Shown piece by piece: positions 5,496 to 11,121 of a stretch of DNA of 11,121 bases. The DNA is taken from positions 1 to 11,121 of the forward strand of contig JAUNJW010000040.1 in assembly GCA_030533035.1 (NCBI GenBank). The letters run 5' to 3'. The position numbers and the translations under genes are program-made. This stretch comes from Erysipelotrichaceae bacterium. GTDB lineage: Bacteria > Bacillota_I > Bacilli_A > Erysipelotrichales > Erysipelotrichaceae. Numbering within the stretch: position 1 is the first letter of the stretch; every line of letters starts with the position of its first letter. The notes beneath the pieces were generated by a model. That model made no database searches. It was not told the DNA's origin and saw only the letters and a program-made list of their open reading frames with translations.

Positions 5496-7824
5496 TAATC
5501 ACTGGGAATTTACCCCGGAATGGAGCGAGGAATTCAGAGACTTCAAAACAGAAGCGCAGGAAGTCAGAATTCCCCACACCGTGAAGCAGATTCCCCTGCA
5601 TTACGCCGACAGTGAATCGTATCAGATGATCTGCGGCTACCGCCGCAGGATCACATTTGATCCGGCGGAAAGGGAAAAAAGACATTTTATCCGCTTTGAC
5701 GCGGCGGCCCATATTGCCGATGTCTGGTTCAACGGAACATATCTCGGAAGCCACCGGAACGGCTATACGGCTTTCCGCTTTGAACTGACAGACCTGATTG
5801 ACTGGGACGGGGAAAACACGGTCGCACTCAGGCTTGACACTACCGAAAATCCGGAGATCCCGCCGTTCGGCTTTGTCATTGACTATCTGACATACGGCGG
5901 CATATACCGCGACGTCGTGCTTGAGACAAAAGAACAGCGTTTTGTCGACGATCTGTTTGTCAGCACACCGGATCTCAACACTGTCAGGGTTGAGCTGAAA
6001 GTGGAAGGCACAAGAAATGACGACCCGATCCTGATTGAGGTGATGACCCTGAATCATGAGACATTCTCCTCAAAGGTGATCAGCCAGAAAGAACGGACCG
6101 TCACAATTCCGGTCAGGGACGTCCTGGAATGGAGCCCGGATTCACCGAATCTGTATCTTCTGCGGACAACGCTGGGCAAAGACGTGACGGAAACTGAATT
6201 CGGCTTCAGGACAATTGAAATGACGGAAAATGACATTGTCCTCAACGGCTCACCTGTCTTTATCCGCGGACTCAACCGCCATCAGTGCTATCCGTACAGC
6301 GGCTATGCCGTACCGGATGCACTGCAGATTGAAGACGCCAGAATCCTGAAGGAAGAGCTTGGCGTCAACGCGGTCAGGACATCCCATTATCCGCAGTCCC
6401 ATGCCTTCCTGTCGGCCTGTGACCGGCTCGGCCTGATGGTCTTTACGGAAATACCCGGCTGGCAGCATCTCGGCGACAGGAGCTGGAAAGCGCAGGCGGT
6501 GGAAAACACGAAGGAAATGGTCCTGCAGTACCGCAATCATCCTTCCATCATCCTGTGGGGCGTCAGGATCAACGAGTCCATGGACGATGACGAACTCTAC
6601 CGGGCCACCAATGAAATGGCGCACCGGCTCGATCCGACCCGGCCGACAACCGGCGTCAGGTATTTTGAAAAGAGTTCACTGCTGGAGGATGTCTATTCCT
6701 ACAATGATTTCTCGCACTCCGGAAAGAATGACGGGGCGAAGAAGAAAAAGGATGTCACGCCTGATATGAATAAGCCGCTGCTGATCACAGAAGCCAACGG
6801 CCACATGTTCCCGACAAAGGCATTTGACCATTGGGACAAGAGGCAGGAGCACGCATTAAGGCATGCGCGTGTGCTCAATGACGCGATGGCGGACGGCCAG
6901 CATGCCGGATGTTTCCAGTGGTGCATGTTCGACTATCCGACCCACAAGGACTTCGGATCCGGCGACAGGGTCTGCTACCATGGCGTCATGGACCAGTTCC
7001 GCAATCCCAAGCTGGCGGCTGCCCTGTACGCTTCCCAGCAGACAAAAACACCGGTGCTTGAAATCTCCTCACCGATGGATATCGGCGACTATGCCGGCGG
7101 CAGCGTCTCCGACATCTACGCGTTTACCAACGCCGATGAAGTCAGGCTCTACAAGAATGACGACTATGTCGCGACATTTGTTCCCAGGACATATACAGCC
7201 CTCGAACACGGACCTGTTCTGATTGATGACAGAATCGGCTGCCTGCTCAATACAAAAGAAGGCTTTGAGGGCACCAAGGAAAAGCTGATCAAGGAAGCCC
7301 TGACGGCAGCCGGTAAATACGGCATGGCCGGAATGCCGGTGAAAAACATGGCCCAGCTCGGCTGGTGCATGGTCCGCTACGGAATGAAATATGAGGACGG
7401 CGTGGAGCTCTACGGCAAGTATGTCGGCTCATGGGGCGGCGACTCCACCAGATGGAAGTTTGAAGGATGGAAGAACGGCGTCTGCGTCAGCACCGTCGTC
7501 AAGTCGCCTGACTGTCACCTGCACTTTGAAACAAAGGTTTCCCATACGGAGCTTCAGGAAGGGGATACCTATGACATGGCCGCTGTAAGAATCGCGATCA
7601 GAGACGATTACGGCAATCCGGCTGTTTATGCCCAGCTGCCCGTCATCATTGAAACAGAAGGGCCAATCGAACTTGTCGGTCCGTCGGCGGTAACGGCGGA
7701 AGGCGGCATGTGCGGCACCTATATCAGAACAAACGGCGTACCCGGCACTGCCCGCGTGACCATTCACGCTGACGGCCTCGAAAGCAAAACCATTGAATTT
7801 ACAATCAAGGGAGAAATGAACTGA
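5485..7824 (+). CDS. Intracellular GH2 glycoside hydrolase, probable beta-galactosidase
   Basis: This 779-residue enzyme has no signal peptide and should act in the cytoplasm. A GH2 sugar-binding (jelly-roll) domain covers about 1-150, with DVWFNGTYLGSHRNGYTAF and YGGIYRDV. An Ig-like domain covers about 150-245. The TIM barrel runs from about 250 to 520. RGLNRHQ and NAVRTSHYP are the usual GH2 barrel motifs. N363-E364 in RINES is the acid/base, and E436 in LLITEANGH is the likely nucleophile. FDYPTHKDFGSGDRVCYHGVMD (483-503) is typical of gut GH2 beta-galactosidases. The NxK glucuronate motif of beta-glucuronidases is not seen at the equivalent place. The C-terminal part has a helical insert (about 571-650) and a final Ig-like domain. 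AGGGAGG (5472-5478) precedes the ATG. Exact substrate is inferred from the operon. Confidence 0.88.
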   Translation: MIINNHWEFTPEWSEEFRDFKTEAQEVRIPHTVKQIPLHYADSESYQMICGYRRRITFDPAEREKRHFIRFDAAAHIADVWFNGTYLGSHRNGYTAFRFELTDLIDWDGENTVALRLDTTENPEIPPFGFVIDYLTYGGIYRDVVLETKEQRFVDDLFVSTPDLNTVRVELKVEGTRNDDPILIEVMTLNHETFSSKVISQKERTVTIPVRDVLEWSPDSPNLYLLRTTLGKDVTETEFGFRTIEMTENDIVLNGSPVFIRGLNRHQCYPYSGYAVPDALQIEDARILKEELGVNAVRTSHYPQSHAFLSACDRLGLMVFTEIPGWQHLGDRSWKAQAVENTKEMVLQYRNHPSIILWGVRINESMDDDELYRATNEMAHRLDPTRPTTGVRYFEKSSLLEDVYSYNDFSHSGKNDGAKKKKDVTPDMNKPLLITEANGHMFPTKAFDHWDKRQEHALRHARVLNDAMADGQHAGCFQWCMFDYPTHKDFGSGDRVCYHGVMDQFRNPKLAAALYASQQTKTPVLEISSPMDIGDYAGGSVSDIYAFTNADEVRLYKNDDYVATFVPRTYTALEHGPVLIDDRIGCLLNTKEGFEGTKEKLIKEALTAAGKYGMAGMPVKNMAQLGWCMVRYGMKYEDGVELYGKYVGSWGGDSTRWKFEGWKNGVCVSTVVKSPDCHLHFETKVSHTELQEGDTYDMAAVRIAIRDDYGNPAVYAQLPVIIETEGPIELVGPSAVTAEGGMCGTYIRTNGVPGTARVTIHADGLESKTIEFTIKGEMN

Positions 7825-9221
7825 TGAAATTCGGAAAGAAAGAAATGAGCGCCTTTGGTTTCGGCGCCATCGGCAAGGACATGGTATATGCCCTCAGCGC
7901 ATCATTTGTCATGTATTACTACCAGGATATTCTGGGAATCTCCGCGGCTTTTGTCGGATCCATCCTGATGATAGCCAGGGTTTTCGACGCGTTCAACGAC
8001 CCGTTCATGGGCATTGTCGTTGCCAAGACAAACACAAAATGGGGCAGATTCCGTCCCTGGGTCCTGCTCGGCACGGTGCTCAACGCGGTTGTTCTTGTCG
8101 TCATGTTCAACGTACCCCAGATGAGCGGCAGCTCCCTGAAGACATTCTTCTCCATTGTCTATATCCTCTGGGGAGTGACCTATACAATGATGGACATCCC
8201 TTACTGGTCCATGATTCCCGCTGTCACTGACAACGCAAAAGACAGGGAAAGCATGTCGGTTGTCGGCAGAACCTGCGCCGGCGTCGGCAATGCCCTGATC
8301 ACAGTCGGCACAGTCATCGCGGTCGCGGCACTCGGCAGCGGCAATGAAAGAAAAGGCTTCGGCATCTTCGCGATTATCGTCGCCGTCATCTTCGTGATTT
8401 CCGAGCTCGTGCTTTTCCTCAGCATCAAGGAGACAAAGAGCGATGAAAAGATGCAGACTGCTTCAATTAAGGAAATGTTCTCCTCACTGTTCCACAATGA
8501 CCAGGCAATGGTGACAGTCATCACAATCGTGCTGATCAACACCGCCCTCTATATCACATCCAACCTGATCATTTACTTCTTCAAGTATGACATCGGCGGT
8601 GCCGGCTGGCAGGGAACCTATACGCTGTTCTCCTCGGTCGGCGGCGCTTCCCAGATCCTCGGCATGATGATCATTTACCCGCTGTTAAGAAAGTTCTTCG
8701 GCAATACAGATATTTTCCGCTACTGCCTGATTTCCGCGATTACCGGCTACGCGCTGCTGCTGGCTGTCTGCCTGCTCGGCTTCGCCCACAACATTATCAT
8801 TCTGCTGATCCCGGGTATTCTCGTCTTCCTTTCCAACGGTATCCTGACTGTACTGACGACCGTCTTCCTGTCCGCCTCGGTTGACTATGGCGAAATGAAG
8901 ACCGGCCACCGTGAAGAGTCAGTCATCTTCTCCATGCAGACATTCGTCGTCAAGCTGGCCAGCGGCGTCGCCGTATTCCTGACCGGCATCGGCATGACAC
9001 TGATCGGCCTGGTCGGCAACGCTGACACCGAAGGCGAGATCGTCGCCCAGTCAGCTTCGACCCTGATGGGACTGCGTCTGCTGATGACAATCATCCCGAT
9101 TATCGGCCTTGTCTGCGCGTTCTTCGTCTTCCGGAAGAAGTTCATCCTGACCGACCAGAAGGCGGAGGAGATTGCCCTTGCCCTCAAGGCGAAAAAAGAA
9201 GGTGAGTTCGATGAAGCTTGA
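7824..9221 (+). CDS. MelB-like sugar:cation symporter (GPH family, MFS fold)
   Basis: The 465-residue protein has about twelve hydrophobic segments and belongs to the glycoside-pentoside-hexuronide:cation symporters. By recalled E. coli/Salmonella MelB numbering, its pocket residues fall at the same positions. Cation site: D55, N58, D59 (RVFDAFNDP), T121. Sugar site: K18, D19, Y120, D124 and W128 (DIPYWS), R149, T373, K377. This argues for galactoside transport coupled to Na+, Li+ or H+, with melibiose-like alpha-galactosides the best guess. It lacks the C-terminal IIA-like domain of LacS. Start and GH2 stop share one base (TGATG), so it is translationally coupled. The neighbouring cytoplasmic glycosidases suggest uptake of intact oligosaccharide. 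Lactose or another galactoside cannot be excluded. Confidence 0.93.
   Translation: MKFGKKEMSAFGFGAIGKDMVYALSASFVMYYYQDILGISAAFVGSILMIARVFDAFNDPFMGIVVAKTNTKWGRFRPWVLLGTVLNAVVLVVMFNVPQMSGSSLKTFFSIVYILWGVTYTMMDIPYWSMIPAVTDNAKDRESMSVVGRTCAGVGNALITVGTVIAVAALGSGNERKGFGIFAIIVAVIFVISELVLFLSIKETKSDEKMQTASIKEMFSSLFHNDQAMVTVITIVLINTALYITSNLIIYFFKYDIGGAGWQGTYTLFSSVGGASQILGMMIIYPLLRKFFGNTDIFRYCLISAITGYALLLAVCLLGFAHNIIILLIPGILVFLSNGILTVLTTVFLSASVDYGEMKTGHREESVIFSMQTFVVKLASGVAVFLTGIGMTLIGLVGNADTEGEIVAQSASTLMGLRLLMTIIPIIGLVCAFFVFRKKFILTDQKAEEIALALKAKKEGEFDEA
9197..9205 (+). promoter_or_regulatory. Ribosome binding site that decides the GH36 start
   Basis: AGAAGGTGA differs at one base from AGGAGGTGA and ends five bases before the ATG at 9211, inside the transporter's last codons. 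This supports the ATG at 9211 over an in-frame TTG at 9172. Confidence 0.75.
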
Positions 9222-10785
9222 TTACTTCATGAAAACGGCTGAAGGGACCGTCAATGAGGGAAGTGTTTCCTTTGCCGGCGCCCTGCATGTGATTTTCCCG
9301 GTTCATAATGAAACCATTGAGGAGATCAGGGCTGATGTGAAGGTCGATGTGGCGGATGAAGAGAAAATCTTCATGAATGGCTACCAGACATGGACCACAT
9401 GTCCCGAATACTCCCGTGACGACCGGATCAGGGGCCTGCACGGCATTCCCCGTCCACTCGTCAGAAGATATGCCTTTGACGGCTATTCGGATTATCACTT
9501 CACGGACTATCCCTACACAAAGGGAATCCTGCACGGATTCAGCTGGTGCTATTTCCGCCGCGGCGGCTTTTACCGCCTGTTTGCCTCGCTCAGTGAGAAG
9601 AACGGCTATACCCAGTTCCTTTACAATGACGAGGAAGGAATCCTCCATATTACAAAAGACTGCAAAGGCCTCAAAGCCGACGGCGATTTCGAAGCCCTTG
9701 ACCTTTATTACGCGGAAGGCAGCGAAGCGGAAGTCTTTGACACCTGGTTTGCGATGATGGGAATCAGGCCGCTGACAGAGAAGAAGATCGCCGGCTATTC
9801 CAGCTGGTACAACCGTTACCAGGACATTTCGGAAGAAACGATCCGGGAAGATCTTGAAGGCTGTAAGAAAATCTTTGAAAAGGGCGACCTGTTCCAGATT
9901 GACGACGGCTGGGAACCGTTTGTCGGCGACTGGCTGACCTGCGATGAAACCAAATTCCCGGCCGGCATGAAAGCGATGGCGGACCAGATCCACGAAGCGG
10001 GATTTGAAGCCGGCTTATGGCTGGCGCCGTTTGCGGCGGAGGAAAAATCCGATACGTTCCGCTCGCATCCCGACTGGTTCATCAAGGATGAGAACGGGCT
10101 GTTCAAAGCCGGTTCCAACTGGAGCGGCTTCTACTGCCTCGATATCGACAACCCGGAAGTGATTGATTATCTGGAGAAAGTCTTCAGCCGCGTCTTTGAC
10201 GAATGGGGCTTCGACCTGGTCAAGCTTGATTTCCTGTACTGCGCCGCTGTATACGGAACGGAAAATGAAACCAGGGCCGGCCGCATGATCAGGGCCTGCG
10301 ACCTGCTGCGCAGACTGTGCGGCAGCCACCCGGTTCTCGGCTGCGGCGTACCCGTCATGCCTGCCTTCGGAAAGTTTGAATACTGCCGGATCAGCTGCGA
10401 CGTCACCCTGGACTGGGACGACAAGGCATACATGCATCTGATTCACCGTGAAAGGCCAAGCACCAAGAACGCTGTCGCCAACATCCTTTCAAGAAAAGCC
10501 CTCAACGGCAGGGCGTATCTCTCGGATCCGGATGTCTTCTTCCTGCGCACCGACAACTGCTCGCTGACGGAAAGACAGAAATACTCGCTGGCTGTCCTTG
10601 ACGCGCTCAGCGGCGGCGTATTCCTGACCAGCGACGATCCCGGCTCCTATACGGAAAAGATGAAGGAACAGTACAGGCTGTACCGTTCCCTGACAAAGGC
10701 CGAGAATGTTTCCATCCTGACCGACAGGGGCATCACCGCTGTCTATGATCTCGATGAAGAGACAACCAGAAGAAGACTCTTTTAA
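9211..10785 (+). CDS. Alpha-galactosidase, short GH36 type
   Basis: The 524-residue cytoplasmic enzyme hydrolyses terminal alpha-galactosyl residues, as in melibiose or raffinose-type sugars. The N-terminal beta domain (about 1-185) includes FMNGYQTW. The TIM barrel shows SSWYNRYQDISEE (197-209), FQIDDGWE with D231-D232, KFPAGMKAMADQIH, and GLWLAPF. The nucleophile D340 is in LVKLDFLY, and the acid/base D397 is in CRISCDV, both standard GH36 positions. At 524 residues it is nearer the short Thermotoga type (about 550) than the approximately 730-residue enzymes, with little C-terminal beta domain. The related specificity alpha-N-acetylgalactosaminidase is possible but not favoured by the MelB-like neighbour. 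The ATG overlaps the transporter gene by 11 nt. A strong terminator follows the stop. Confidence 0.92.
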   Translation: MKLDYFMKTAEGTVNEGSVSFAGALHVIFPVHNETIEEIRADVKVDVADEEKIFMNGYQTWTTCPEYSRDDRIRGLHGIPRPLVRRYAFDGYSDYHFTDYPYTKGILHGFSWCYFRRGGFYRLFASLSEKNGYTQFLYNDEEGILHITKDCKGLKADGDFEALDLYYAEGSEAEVFDTWFAMMGIRPLTEKKIAGYSSWYNRYQDISEETIREDLEGCKKIFEKGDLFQIDDGWEPFVGDWLTCDETKFPAGMKAMADQIHEAGFEAGLWLAPFAAEEKSDTFRSHPDWFIKDENGLFKAGSNWSGFYCLDIDNPEVIDYLEKVFSRVFDEWGFDLVKLDFLYCAAVYGTENETRAGRMIRACDLLRRLCGSHPVLGCGVPVMPAFGKFEYCRISCDVTLDWDDKAYMHLIHRERPSTKNAVANILSRKALNGRAYLSDPDVFFLRTDNCSLTERQKYSLAVLDALSGGVFLTSDDPGSYTEKMKEQYRLYRSLTKAENVSILTDRGITAVYDLDEETTRRRLF

Positions 10786-10810
10786 AAAACAAACGGCATT
10801 GTGATACAGT
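10782..10810 (+). promoter_or_regulatory. Weak candidate promoter overlapping the operon terminator
   Basis: TTAAAA (10782-10787) and TACAGT (10805-10810) are 17 bases apart, with a TGA extension before the -10. Each hexamer matches consensus at only four positions. If real, transcription would start inside the terminator hairpin and serve the PHP gene. Confidence 0.3.
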
Positions 10811-10833
10811 ATTTCTGATCACAGTGCTTTTTT
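10796..10833 (+). terminator. Rho-independent terminator of the galactoside operon
   Basis: GCATTGTGAT (10796-10805) pairs with ATCACAGTGC (10818-10827) with one G-U pair. CAG and CTG extend the stem inside past one bulged A, around a five-base loop. A run of six T follows (10828-10833). It starts 11 bases after the GH36 stop. Confidence 0.87.
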
Positions 10834-10847
10834 GATCCGGAGGGATT

Positions 10848-11121
10848 ATGAGACAGAATCTGCATACACATTCCACTTACTGCGATGGCCGCGATCCGCT
10901 TGAACAGATGGTTCTCAAGGCCATCGAAAAACGTTTTGATATACTCGGCTTTTCCGGTCATGCGCCGGTCAAGGACCCTTATGCGATGAGTATTGAGGAT
11001 ACCCGGAAGTATATAAACGAAGTGCTGACACTGAAAGAAAAATACAGGGATCAGATTCAGATTTATCTGGGACTTGAAGAAGACACCACCAACCGCATGT
11101 GGGCGAAGGAGCCTTTTGAGT
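10848..11121 (+). CDS. PHP-domain phosphoesterase, histidinol-phosphatase-like (3' end outside window)
   Basis: The first 91 codons are present. NLHTHSTYCDG (residues 4-14) is motif I of the PHP superfamily, giving metal-binding H6 and H8. FSGHAP supplies a further histidine (H38), and GLEED (about 78-82) gives the metal-binding glutamate. This pattern is typical of HisJ/HisK-type histidinol-phosphatases, which remove phosphate from L-histidinol phosphate in histidine synthesis. No other his genes are visible. Orphan PHP proteins of this type can act on other phosphate esters, so the substrate is uncertain. GGAGG at 10839-10843 lies five bases before the ATG at 10848. The gene sits just 14 bases after the operon terminator's T-run. 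Confidence 0.8.
   Translation, partial: MRQNLHTHSTYCDGRDPLEQMVLKAIEKRFDILGFSGHAPVKDPYAMSIEDTRKYINEVLTLKEKYRDQIQIYLGLEEDTTNRMWAKEPFE

Noticed and set aside
5485..7824. GH2 enzyme as a beta-glucuronidase
   Set aside because: The only N-x-K triplet found in the relevant region (N507-P-K509) aligns with the later KPKSAA-like segment of GUS, not with its glucuronate-binding NKK. The neighbours also point to galactosides.
9172..9210. In-frame TTG start for the GH36 gene
   Set aside because: It would add a basic, low-complexity stretch read from the transporter's 3' end. The ATG at 9211 has a near-perfect ribosome binding site.
9184..9993. Minus-strand open frame of 269 codons opposite the GH36 gene
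   Set aside because: Antisense to clear alpha-galactosidase motifs; a consequence of codon bias in moderate-GC DNA.

Overview
The window looks like a chromosomal segment of a moderate-GC, low-motility-type gut Bacillota, possibly an Erysipelotrichia relative. The reasons are the RqcH and gmk neighbourhood known from Bacillota, strong AGGAGG-type ribosome binding sites, a GH2 enzyme of the kind common in gut Firmicutes, and repeated extended -10 promoters (TGnTATRAT). The taxonomic placement is an inference. I saw no phage, transposon, CRISPR array, tRNA or rRNA. No gene-free stretch exceeds about 135 bases.

Layout. Bases 3-110 are the end of a citrate synthase gene. Bases 162-1450 hold a Nudix hydrolase whose stop overlaps the start of an unrecognised two-part protein (possible GNAT-like N-terminal half, papain-like C-terminal half). 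A small terminator and an extended -10 promoter then lead into a pair made of a free-standing ParB-like domain protein and an RsuA/RluB-family rRNA pseudouridine synthase (1491-2504). The minus-strand gene for the ribosome quality-control factor RqcH (2477-4126) meets this pair tail to tail with a 28-bp overlap. The best terminator for the rluB transcript lies inside the rqcH coding sequence. Guanylate kinase (4259-4840) diverges from rqcH.

The second half is a four-gene galactoside-utilisation operon (4926-10785): a TetR-type regulator, an intracellular GH2 beta-galactosidase-like enzyme, a MelB-like GPH sugar:cation symporter, and a GH36 alpha-galactosidase. All three junctions overlap (11, 1 and 11 nt), so the genes are probably co-transcribed and translationally coupled. 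The symporter keeps essentially the whole MelB sugar and cation pocket at identical residue numbers. The likely flow is uptake of an intact small galactoside followed by cytoplasmic cleavage of alpha- and beta-galactosyl bonds. The regulator, first in the operon, probably controls its own promoter, which carries two inverted repeats. A strong terminator ends the operon just before a truncated PHP-family histidinol-phosphatase-like gene (10848 to the window edge).

No wholly new defence or mobile system is evident. The most unusual items are the uncharacterised Nudix-coupled protein, the terminator embedded in a conserved RqcH motif, the possibly leaderless ParB-like gene, and the fully overlapping galactoside operon.
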